A stretch of 11,066 bases of DNA from an uncultured Ktedonobacteraceae bacterium (GTDB lineage Bacteria > Chloroflexota > Ktedonobacteria > Ktedonobacterales > Ktedonobacteraceae). How positions within the stretch are numbered: the stretch's first letter is position 1; every line of letters starts with the position of its first letter. The DNA is taken from the NCBI GenBank assembly GCA_955652655.1, contig CATPCK010000963.1:1-11066 (forward strand). Direction: 5' to 3'. Both the position numbers and the translations under genes were made by a program. Below, one piece after another: positions 1 to 7,100 of the stretch. The notes below the pieces were generated by a model. The model saw only the letters and a list, made by a program, of their open reading frames with translations. It was not told where the DNA came from and did no database searches.

Positions 1-119
1 GGGTTGTGCGGGGAGGGGACGCTTGCGTCGCCCTCCGTCCTGGTCGTGTGAACTCCTGCCTCCGCCTCCCAGGGCGACGCAAGCGTCCCCTCCCCACATC
101 CACACCACTCCCGCCCCTA
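1..119. repeat. GC-rich inverted-repeat element, copy 1 (left end cut by window)
   Basis: Two perfectly complementary 24-base arms (11-34 and 71-94) flank a 36-base spacer, so one strand can fold into a long stem. Each arm contains the small palindrome GACGC-tt/aa-GCGTC. The right edge ends in cgcccctac (111-119), which matches the right ends of the copies at 8545-8576 and 9709-9852. By comparison with the complete copy, about 17 bases of the left end lie outside the window. No protein is encoded. The size, near-terminal symmetry and repetition fit a non-autonomous MITE-like or REP-like element. The class is an inference; the symmetry is directly visible. Confidence 0.75.
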
Positions 120-178
120 CAGAACGCCCCATCCTTTCTCGTTTTTCCCGTCCTTGTTTCTTCACTTGACACCTCCCC

Positions 179-198
179 GGGCGCGATCAATCGCGCCC
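179..198 (-). terminator. GC-rich hairpin just after the WD40 gene, possible terminator
   Basis: Arms gggcgcgat (179-187) and atcgcgccc (190-198) are perfectly complementary around a 2-base centre. The hairpin starts 7 bases beyond the WD40 stop codon on the minus strand and lies where the operon should end. There is no U-run after the stem in that direction, so it is not a classical intrinsic terminator. It could act as an RNA-stabilising 3' end or be another small dispersed repeat. Confidence 0.4.
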
Positions 199-205
199 CC
201 ACATT

Positions 206-1087
206 TCACCACACACGCCATACATGGACATCATTATCACTTGCCGATGCAATAAACTCGCCATCAGGCGACCAATCGAGCGTACGCACCCACCTGGTAT
301 GACCCTTGTATATCGCGCTAAGCTCACCTGTCATACTATTCCAGACCTGTACAGTAGCATCATCACTCCCAGAGGCTATGTTCAAATCTCCAGGTGACCA
401 TCCCACAGCCTTCACGGAGCCATGATGTCCATCATAAAAACAAAGAACGTTGCCTGTAGCAGCATCCCACGCCATCACAGTTGTGTCCTGGCCACCCGAG
501 ACAATAGACTTCCCATCTGGTGACCACGCGACAGTGTAGATAGGGCCAGCATGCCAATCATAAATCAAGATATCGTGACCTGCGATGGCCTCCCAGACCT
601 GCACTGTACCATCAAAATTGGCCGCTGCGATACGTGAACCATCAGGCGACCACCGCGCAGCGAAATTTCGGTATTGTCCACCATGTATATACCGTACCTG
701 CCCTGTGACAGCATCCCAGACCTGTACCGTACTGTCACCAAAATCTCCCCCGGAGACGATAGACCTTCCGTCCGGCGACCAGGCCACGCTGCGTACAAAG
801 CGACGATGCCCATGGTAGACAACGATTTCTTCACCGCTAAAAGCGTCCCACACCCGCACTGTGCCACCTGTATCCCCTGAAGCGAGCCGCCGCCCATTGG
901 GCGACCAGGCGACAGAAAGCAGGCTATAGGAATGCCCGCGATAGGTATATTCGCATGTCCCGGTCGCGACATTCCAGACGCGCACAGTGGTATCTCGTGA
1001 AGCGGAAGCGATATAGTGACCACCGGGTGACCAGGCCACGGCAAATATGTTGTCGCTGTGGCCATGGATCAAGCGTGTTCCTGACAT
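206..1087 (-). CDS. WD40-repeat beta-propeller protein
   Basis: The 293-residue product consists almost entirely of seven WD40 units. Each carries a WSPxG-type turn (mostly WSPDG) and closes with a V-x-V/A-W-x motif (VRVWN, VRVWD, VQVWD, VQVWE, VMAWD, VQVWN, VHVWR). Seven units is the number needed for one closed propeller. Such propellers are protein-interaction scaffolds; no enzymatic, kinase or membrane domain is attached and no signal peptide is seen, so it is probably cytoplasmic. The ATG at 1087 lies 2 bp after the mog stop codon and was chosen because the first repeat begins shortly afterwards. An in-frame ATG at 1162 would give 318 residues, but its extra 25 residues overlap mog and look unstructured. 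It is the last gene of the minus-strand cluster. The binding partner is unknown. Confidence 0.85.
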   Translation of the reverse strand: MSGTRLIHGHSDNIFAVAWSPGGHYIASASRDTTVRVWNVATGTCEYTYRGHSYSLLSVAWSPNGRRLASGDTGGTVRVWDAFSGEEIVVYHGHRRFVRSVAWSPDGRSIVSGGDFGDSTVQVWDAVTGQVRYIHGGQYRNFAARWSPDGSRIAAANFDGTVQVWEAIAGHDILIYDWHAGPIYTVAWSPDGKSIVSGGQDTTVMAWDAATGNVLCFYDGHHGSVKAVGWSPGDLNIASGSDDATVQVWNSMTGELSAIYKGHTRWVRTLDWSPDGEFIASASDNDVHVWRVW

Positions 1088-1089
1088 GG

Positions 1090-1578
1090 TCAATGCTCTT
1101 TGGGGCCTTCTATCAGCAGATTGATCGCGTGGGGCAGAACGGGGAGAATGCATTCCAGGCACTCTTGTACTGCTTTAGGGCTGCCTGGCATGTTGATAAT
1201 CAATGTGTGCCCTCGCGTTCCCGCGACACCTCGCGAAAGCATGCCAAAGGGAGTATGCTGGAGGCTGACGGCGCGCATAGCTTCGGCTATACCCGGAGCT
1301 TCACGTTCAATGACCGTCTTTGTCGCTTCTGGCGTCACATCGCGCGGCGCCAGCCCCGTGCCACCCGTTGTGAGAATGAGGTTCACCTGCTTTTCATCAC
1401 TCCATTCACGCAGCGTCGCCTCGATCTGCTCGCGCTCGTCGGGAATGATGGCTCCTACGCTTATGACCGCCTCCGGCAACTGCGTGACCATAGCGCGAAT
1501 ACGTTCGCCGCTGGTATCTTCCCTGGCGCCTTTTGCGCCACTATCGCTGATAGTAAGTACACCAATACTGATCATCAT
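1090..1578 (-). CDS. mog: MoaB/Mog-family molybdopterin adenylyltransferase
   Basis: The 162-residue product has the MoaB/Mog fold signatures: SDSG near the N-terminus (11-14), TTGGTG (70-75) followed by APRDVTPEA, and NMPGSPKA (129-136). D47 and D80 correspond to the conserved acidic pair of the family. These enzymes adenylylate molybdopterin, using ATP, before molybdenum insertion to make molybdenum cofactor in the cytoplasm. The length fits the short MoaB-like form. An AAGGA ribosome site (1584-1588) serves the adjacent ATGs at 1578 and 1575, and either could be used. The gene sits 2 bp after the CpXC gene and 2 bp before the WD40 gene, so all three are probably co-transcribed. No other cofactor-synthesis gene is nearby, although modC lies at the right end of the window. 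The choice between the Mog and MoaB names is not certain. Confidence 0.88.
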   Translation of the reverse strand: MMISIGVLTISDSGAKGAREDTSGERIRAMVTQLPEAVISVGAIIPDEREQIEATLREWSDEKQVNLILTTGGTGLAPRDVTPEATKTVIEREAPGIAEAMRAVSLQHTPFGMLSRGVAGTRGHTLIINMPGSPKAVQECLECILPVLPHAINLLIEGPKEH

Positions 1579-1580
1579 TG

Positions 1581-2255
1581 CTATCCTTGCGGCGTCAATT
1601 CACGCATAATCGCCCCAATCTGTCTCCGCGAACCGTAGAGCCAGACCGTATATTCAGCAGGCAAAATCTCCACGTTCACCTGGCATTGCATTTCTGAGGC
1701 AAACTTCCTGGCGATATCCAGCAACTGCCCACGTTCAGCTTCCCGGTGACTATGCGTTCTCAGAGCAAGCCTCCCCAACCGCTCCTGCTGGCTTAACGAC
1801 GCATTGATGAGCTCATGCAATTGATCAAGGCCGAAGACGACATGCAGAGGTGGAGCGCTGGCCTCTTTACGCTGCTTTCTCTCACCAGTAATGACGCCCT
1901 TACCATGGTCTGCGCGGCGCGTCTTTTCCTCGTGAGGGAAGCGGTAATTGACTTCTATCCCCACCTCTTGATGTACCGAACGTAGTTTCTCCAGCGTCAA
2001 TTGTCGCGCCTCTTCTGAAATGTCGGAGGAAGGATCAACGTAGACCAGCAGGGCATGTTCGGGATCAGAGTAGATGAAGGGGCGAGCGTGGGTAGCTCGC
2101 CTGCCACAGTTTGGACAGGTGGAGACATTCAGCACACCAGCCAGCACAGCATAGCGCAACTGCGGATCCTGCCTGGTATTCACATATTCATAAATCCTGC
2201 TATGAAACACCATGCCACAGGGACAGGTAATCACGTATTTCGTTGAGTGAGACAT
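1581..2255 (-). CDS. CpXC-domain zinc-finger-like protein
   Basis: The 224-residue product starts with a C-P-C pair (C11, C13) and a C-P-N-C pair (C47, C50) spaced as in the CpXC domain, a family named for its Cys-Pro-X-Cys motif and thought to bind metal. The remaining 170 residues contain a charged linker (around 115-130) and a C-terminal alpha/beta segment that I do not recognise. The function of the family is unknown. I chose the ATG at 2255 because an AGAGAG ribosome site lies 5 bases upstream of it; an in-frame GTG at 2261 would abut that site. It is probably the first gene of a CpXC-mog-WD40 unit with its own promoter 50 bases upstream, and may also be read from rad50-nurA. Confidence 0.75.
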   Translation of the reverse strand: MSHSTKYVITCPCGMVFHSRIYEYVNTRQDPQLRYAVLAGVLNVSTCPNCGRRATHARPFIYSDPEHALLVYVDPSSDISEEARQLTLEKLRSVHQEVGIEVNYRFPHEEKTRRADHGKGVITGERKQRKEASAPPLHVVFGLDQLHELINASLSQQERLGRLALRTHSHREAERGQLLDIARKFASEMQCQVNVEILPAEYTVWLYGSRRQIGAIMRELTPQG

Positions 2256-2306
2256 AGACACTCTCTAGGACAAAACATTCAGTCAGATAATAGATTCGCT
2301 AAGACA

Positions 2307-2315
2307 AGTATAACA
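2307..2315 (-). promoter_or_regulatory. Extended -10 promoter ahead of the CpXC gene
   Basis: On the minus strand TGT-TATACT reads as an extended -10 element (TGn plus a near-consensus hexamer), placing transcription start near 2300, about 45 bases before the CpXC start codon. It lies in the 114-base gap after nurA, the only gap of that size in the cluster. The -35 region is poor, as is common for extended -10 promoters. The assignment rests on the motif and position only. Confidence 0.45.
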
Positions 2316-2369
2316 TATAAGGCCCTTCAATCGAGCCTCCCCTCAAGGACTATACACCGAATTGGCTCC

Positions 2370-3641
2370 TCATCTTCTCCTGCCCTTGCTCGCAGCCTTC
2401 GTCGAAAACGTAAAATTCATTCCCTGCCGCTCAACAAATTCCTGGAAATAGGCGTAAAATTCCCGGCGATCCTGCATCGAAATGACCGATACGGCATCAG
2501 CTGTCTCTATGGCATAGGGATAGCCGCTTCCTCCGGCGATCACTTCGGCGCGCACAACATCCAGCACTGGCTCCAGTACACCATCATCGAGCATCCAGCG
2601 CGGGAACTCCAGGCGCGCGGGAGGATGAGGTGACGATGTCTGCAGGTAACAGAACGCCACGCTTTCTCGATATGACCCATAGCCTTCGAGAACATCGCCG
2701 CGCGCACAGATCATCGCTGGTGTACGATCCCCCCAGCGTAACCGTCCCTGCCACAGCAGCGCGTCATGAATCCTTTTTGTCTCGCGCAACACCGGTTGAT
2801 CTTGCATCGCATCAAGCCGCCTCAGCATCGTGATGACATCACGCGCATAGCTCGTATTGACGAAACCGATTAATGGCACTCGCTGCTCCTCCGAAGTGCG
2901 CAGCAGTGAAACAGCCGAAGCAATATAGCGCTCACGATAAGGACTGGGCATCGTCAGGGCGAACGAGACCACCAGCGAACCATCGAAAAAGACAACCGGG
3001 CTGTGGGCCGGCTCTCCCTTGCGCCGCGCATAGCCATACTGCTCCATCTGGTTACAGAGCGTCTCGACCTCCAACATATAGCGGCGCAGGGTTACCTGCA
3101 TTTCGGAGTATGGATAGCTGTCAGGGTCGCTGCTCTCACTCTTCGACTCCTCCATAATCTCCTCGGGCGAGAGCACTTCCAGGCGCACATCCTTTGTATA
3201 TGGCCGCCCATGGGCATGGGGATTGGCAAAGAAGCCGACCTGTATCAAGGCCACAGGGATAGAGGCATCGCGCCAGGGCTGCAACTGGCTGCCATCGACG
3301 GCCAGGGTGGTGATTCCCTCGATGCATTCAGCCCACTGGCGCGCCTGTTCATGATTGGCAAACTCGCGTCCAAAGGGGTAAATGGGGGACTCATTTGCAG
3401 CCTCTTTGTCTACGGAGGCCAGCCAGCGGTCAAATTCAATACTGGGGCGGGCGCCCGCGGCTAAACGGCTCCCCTCAGGTGGCAATAGATCCTCCAGGTC
3501 TTGACTCGATGTATACCGCTGGCACAATGTTTCAAGCGCATGACGGTACGCCTGCAACTGTTCGCTGAACGAACCATCATACATGCTGAACTGACCTTTT
3601 TTGAGTTGCAGCGCCGTGTGAAGTTTCCCCTTATGAAGCAT
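2370..3641 (-). CDS. nurA: NurA-domain 5'-3' nuclease
   Basis: The 423-residue product carries the acidic motifs of the NurA fold: AVDGSQ (D116), FFDGSL (D220) and a C-terminal GYPYAIETAD segment (D382), where many relatives have Ala-His. NurA proteins are Mn-dependent DNA exo/endonucleases that resect DNA ends, classically with the HerA pump and Mre11-Rad50. Residues 160-185 form an acidic Ser/Glu/Asp-rich insertion. The ATG at 3641 overlaps the rad50 end by 11 bp, indicating translational coupling. It gives an N-terminus (KLHTALQLKKGQF) like that of NurA relatives. The ATG at 3584 (residue 20), behind an AAAAAAGG run, is a weaker alternative. Pairing with rad50 supports a DNA-repair role. 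No herA or mre11 is present in the window. Confidence 0.85.
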   Translation of the reverse strand: MLHKGKLHTALQLKKGQFSMYDGSFSEQLQAYRHALETLCQRYTSSQDLEDLLPPEGSRLAAGARPSIEFDRWLASVDKEAANESPIYPFGREFANHEQARQWAECIEGITTLAVDGSQLQPWRDASIPVALIQVGFFANPHAHGRPYTKDVRLEVLSPEEIMEESKSESSDPDSYPYSEMQVTLRRYMLEVETLCNQMEQYGYARRKGEPAHSPVVFFDGSLVVSFALTMPSPYRERYIASAVSLLRTSEEQRVPLIGFVNTSYARDVITMLRRLDAMQDQPVLRETKRIHDALLWQGRLRWGDRTPAMICARGDVLEGYGSYRESVAFCYLQTSSPHPPARLEFPRWMLDDGVLEPVLDVVRAEVIAGGSGYPYAIETADAVSVISMQDRREFYAYFQEFVERQGMNFTFSTKAASKGRRR

Positions 3642-6600
3642 GGGCCTGCACCTGCTCTCTACCCCCTGTCACACTCTCATCCTCCGTCAACTGCCGCGTC
3701 TCCCCGTCCACCTTGCGTAAACGAATCAGGCTATCCAGCCCCTGCTCAAAGGTATCATCATGGCTGATGACGATCAGTTGATCGAAGCCACGCACGCGAC
3801 GAATCTGTTCGGCCAGGTTGATACGTCGCAGTTCATCCATATTCTGTGTTGGTTCGTCAAAAAAGGCGATGTTGAGCGTGGAAAGCTTCTTGAGCAGGGC
3901 AAGCCGTACCGAGAGGGCTGCGCTCATCTGCTCCCCGCCACTCAACTGCGCGAAAGTACGGTTCACTCCCTGGCGCCGCAGTATGATTTCATAATCGTTC
4001 TGCCACGAGAGCTGCGCGGATCGGTCGCCCATAATCTCGCCGAAGATGCGGTTCGCCTCGGCGGAAATATCACTCAGCATGGCCTTCAAGACATGCGGAG
4101 CTGCCTCCTTGATCAGCTTGCGGAACAGATCCATCATCTGCTGCAGCTCTTCAAGCGTCGCCTTTTCCTGTTGTACCGCTTCTAGTTTGAGAAGGTACGC
4201 CTCTGCTTTCTGGATGTTGCGCTCAAGGTCACTAATCTCTTTCTGCGTTTGTTGTATCCTTGTTACCAACGCGCTCAGTTCACGGCGCATTTGCTGCATC
4301 TCTGTATCGACAGTCATCAGTTCTTGCTCATCATAAACAGCTTTTGCCTGTTGATACGCTTGCTCCGCTTCCTCAAGGACCCCCTGCTCACGTTCAGCGG
4401 CGACCTGGATCTCCAGAAACGCCTGCTCACGTTGGGGCAAGAACCGGGCCGTCTGTTCGTTTGATAGATAAGCTCTGTACCCGCTCAGGCTCTGTTGCAA
4501 CACAGCCTCTTGCTCGCCCGTACGCACATCAAGATCGCTATAGTGTGTAAGTTGTTGCTCCAGCGCCTGCAATTGCTCTTCAGTCGCCTGCAGTTCCTGC
4601 CGTCTCTCCTCGAGTTGTCGCTGGTAGAGCGGCTCTTGTTTGAGTATTTCGCGCTGCGCCTTTGTCTGGCCACGTGGATCGTTCAACCTCTCCAGTTCCA
4701 ACCTGACCTGTTTCAGTTCCTCGTTACTGCTCCCAAGCTCTTTCGCCTGTCGCCGTCGTTCCTGTATCAATGCGTCACACTGCTGCGCCTGCTCCTGCAA
4801 CTGCTGTACCTGCATACGCAATCCTTCAAGCCCACGCACATGCTCGTCCGCTTTTTGACTCTCGTTCCGCGCTGCTTCTTCTCTCGCGATCTGCTGATCA
4901 ATCAATTTGAGCGCATCCAGGTCATCCACCAGCGCGGCAACTTCGCGCTCCAGGCGCGCAGTCTCAATAGCCAGCCGCTGCAAATACTCCACATAATTAT
5001 CGCGCTGCTCTACCTGTTGCCCCAATTTATCCAGCGCATCCGCATACTTCTTCACGGCGTTCATACGCTCTGAAACAGTGCTTTGCTGTTCGTTTAAGTC
5101 AGCCAATCGTGCCTCGTCTTTGGCTAATACACCATCAAAATATGACTCCAGACTGATGACGCCGCGTTGTTTGATGTTCAGACACGGTTCACGCAGAAAT
5201 GGACATAAGCCACCTGCCGATTGCTGCCGCGATTTGATGTAGCCCTCGATATTGCCTTCCAGCCGGTAGCGTTGTTCAGAATACTGTTCGTACTGCTGTT
5301 GCAACGTGGGCAATTCCTCTGCCTCGTGGCGATGCTCCTCAATTTTCGCAATAGTGCTTTCCGCTTTACGCAAGCGAGTAGCAACCGTCTCGCGTTCCTC
5401 CTGCTTCTGGCGCAACTGTTCGCGCTTCTCGCTTAATAGCCTCTGCCTGGAGCTTCGCTCATTCAACTGGGCGCGCAGCCGCGCGACCACTTCAATACGC
5501 TCCTGTAAAAGTGCTGCCACTGGAAACAAAGGCTCGATCTCGCTTATCCGCCGCTGCAATGCCTCCTGCTGCAGTAGATAGCCAGCATGTTGTTGCACCA
5601 GGCGTTTCCCCTCCTTCACCAGCTCATCATACTGTGCCACATTGCGCATGAGTTCATCGCGCTGCTTCTCAAGTTCAACCTGTTCATCAACGTGAGGCGA
5701 CAACTCTACAATGCGCCTGCCAGCCGCCGCCACCTCCTCCAGCCGTGTGTTCAGGTGAGCGATGGTGGTCTGTAATTTGGCCTGCGTGCTTGCCAAGGTG
5801 CTTTGTTGTTGTCGAAGAGCATTGCGCTTCTGCGCGTCCAGGCGCAGTCGCTTAAGCAGTTCTTCCGCCTGTTGATAGCGCTGGTAGTTTGCACGACTCT
5901 CCTCAACCACCCTCGTAGCCATACGCGCCAGGTTAAGCTCTTTTTTCTGTTCCTCCAGGCGAAGCTGCGTCGATGCGAAGGCGTGCTTACTTTTATCAAA
6001 GCGATTCTCCAGCTGTCTCAATTCATCGCGTTGTATTTTCAGAACCGCAGAACGCGCTTCCAACTGCTCAAGCTGCTGTGTCCATTGCGTTATCTGCGTC
6101 GTCTGCTGTTGATCTATGTCACGCAATGCCTTCAGTTGTCCACGCCAATCTGCAAGCTCGCGCGTCTCAAATTCCAGGCGCTGAATCTCAGTAAGTTGTA
6201 CCTGAATCTGCTCTCTATACTCTTTTTGCACATCCAACAAATAATCCGCCGCGTTCTTGTAGTCTTCTATCTGCAGCAGCGCATCAAATTTCAGCTTACG
6301 ATCACTCGCTCCTTCCAGGAAAATAGAGGTGAAAGAGCCTTGAGGTACTCCAAGAGCATCCCTGAAAAGAGCTTTAAGAGAACGTTCGCGGTCAATGCCA
6401 AAGAGTTCATGCAGTTTATCCAACACATCTGTTCGCTGTTCAACACGGTAATCTGCTTCCTGGTCATAGATGAACCAGGAAGCCCCGGCGCCACAACGCC
6501 GCTCAACAGTGTAGGCACGATCATCGCTTCCGATCAAATGGATAATGATACGTCCATACTTTTCGCCTTCGCGCACGAACTGCGCCTGGTTATAGAGCAA

Positions 6601-6750
6601 AAAATCGAAGAGAGCGAAGCCAATAGCCTCGACAATCGTTGTTTTACCCGCGCCATTGGCCCCGCCGATAGCAGTAGTGCCACGTCGAAAATCCAGGTTG
6701 ATCTGGCGATAGCTTTTAATGTTCTCCAACTCAATACGTGTAATCAGCAT
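3631..6750 (-). CDS. Rad50/SbcC-type SMC ATPase
   Basis: The 1039-residue product has the split ABC-ATPase layout of Rad50. The N-terminal lobe has Walker A GGANGAGKTT (29-38) and a VPQGSF Q-loop followed by FDALLQIEDY. Then come about 750 residues of Gln/Glu/Arg-rich coiled coil. The C-terminal lobe has signature LSGGEQ (936-941), Walker B AFFDEP (D965, E966), a D-loop with NMDE and an H-loop SHDD (H997). Midway, at residues 516 and 523, a Cys-Pro...Pro-Cys pair sits where the zinc hook belongs, but with CX6C spacing rather than CXXC. Rad50 tethers and opens DNA ends for a nuclease partner; here the coupled neighbour is NurA. I chose the ATG at 6750 because MLITRIELENIKSY is the usual family start; a TTG at 6777 would add nine residues. 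A mobile element begins 129 bp upstream and may have altered its promoter. Confidence 0.92.
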   Translation of the reverse strand: MLITRIELENIKSYRQINLDFRRGTTAIGGANGAGKTTIVEAIGFALFDFLLYNQAQFVREGEKYGRIIIHLIGSDDRAYTVERRCGAGASWFIYDQEADYRVEQRTDVLDKLHELFGIDRERSLKALFRDALGVPQGSFTSIFLEGASDRKLKFDALLQIEDYKNAADYLLDVQKEYREQIQVQLTEIQRLEFETRELADWRGQLKALRDIDQQQTTQITQWTQQLEQLEARSAVLKIQRDELRQLENRFDKSKHAFASTQLRLEEQKKELNLARMATRVVEESRANYQRYQQAEELLKRLRLDAQKRNALRQQQSTLASTQAKLQTTIAHLNTRLEEVAAAGRRIVELSPHVDEQVELEKQRDELMRNVAQYDELVKEGKRLVQQHAGYLLQQEALQRRISEIEPLFPVAALLQERIEVVARLRAQLNERSSRQRLLSEKREQLRQKQEERETVATRLRKAESTIAKIEEHRHEAEELPTLQQQYEQYSEQRYRLEGNIEGYIKSRQQSAGGLCPFLREPCLNIKQRGVISLESYFDGVLAKDEARLADLNEQQSTVSERMNAVKKYADALDKLGQQVEQRDNYVEYLQRLAIETARLEREVAALVDDLDALKLIDQQIAREEAARNESQKADEHVRGLEGLRMQVQQLQEQAQQCDALIQERRRQAKELGSSNEELKQVRLELERLNDPRGQTKAQREILKQEPLYQRQLEERRQELQATEEQLQALEQQLTHYSDLDVRTGEQEAVLQQSLSGYRAYLSNEQTARFLPQREQAFLEIQVAAEREQGVLEEAEQAYQQAKAVYDEQELMTVDTEMQQMRRELSALVTRIQQTQKEISDLERNIQKAEAYLLKLEAVQQEKATLEELQQMMDLFRKLIKEAAPHVLKAMLSDISAEANRIFGEIMGDRSAQLSWQNDYEIILRRQGVNRTFAQLSGGEQMSAALSVRLALLKKLSTLNIAFFDEPTQNMDELRRINLAEQIRRVRGFDQLIVISHDDTFEQGLDSLIRLRKVDGETRQLTEDESVTGGREQVQAHAS

Positions 6751-6863
6751 AGCGATGTAACCCGGCCTTCCCAGCAATCAAACAGCTTAAAAAATATGAA
6801 AGGATAGCGCACCTCTCCCTATTGGCTATTCTCACCTACCAACAAGAAAGTGGAAATAAGCAG

Positions 6864-7100
6864 CGCATTCAGGCGCATTGTGACATCTCCCCATGGCTCA
6901 AGCCAGGGGCTTCTCAACCTCGCGAATGAGAGCTTCCTGCTTCACTGGCAACCGCCTGCCGAGCTTTCGCCCGAACAGGTCTTCCATTGCCTCCACAGGC
7001 ATTGACGGAGAGCCCCTCCGCCAGAATGTTCAGAGCGGCATTGGTGTCACGGTCGTGAACCACACCGCATTCAGGACAGACCCATTCCCGTCTGTCCAAG
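6864..7100 (-). ncRNA. Predicted omega-RNA (reRNA) of the TnpB system
   Basis: In IS605-family elements the TnpB guide RNA covers the 3' end of tnpB and the right-end hairpin, and its last 16 or so bases come from the flank beyond the element. The equivalent stretch here runs from inside the tnpB 3' end, through the stop codon (6914-6916) and hairpin (6889-6909), to the right boundary at 6880. The guide would begin AATGCGCCTGAATGCG (6879 down to 6864), which is rad50 leader DNA. The 5' limit is approximate and copied from the size known for ISDra2. No separate promoter was identified; processing from the tnpB transcript is likely. Confidence 0.5.
6880..6913 (-). repeat. IS right end: guide GAAG, hairpin, cleavage site TCAC
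   Basis: Read on the minus strand, the TnpB stop codon is followed at once by GAAG (6910-6913), then the hairpin CCCC-TGGCT-tg-AGCCA-t-GGGG (6909-6889) with one bulged T, then TCAC (6883-6880). The bulged base in an otherwise short stem is typical of hairpins recognised by IS200/IS605 TnpA. Confidence 0.7.

Noticed and set aside
1088..1162. Longer WD40 start at 1162
   Set aside because: It would overlap mog by 73 bp and add an unstructured Arg/Pro/Ser-rich tail; the ATG at 1087 fits the 2-bp spacing pattern of the operon.
955..1638. 227-codon plus-strand open frame
   Set aside because: It overlaps three well-supported minus-strand genes and shows no domain.
5803..6807. 334-codon plus-strand open frame
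   Set aside because: It lies antisense to the rad50 N-terminal region; the protein is Leu/Arg/Ser-rich with no recognisable domain, while the opposite strand carries clear ATPase motifs.
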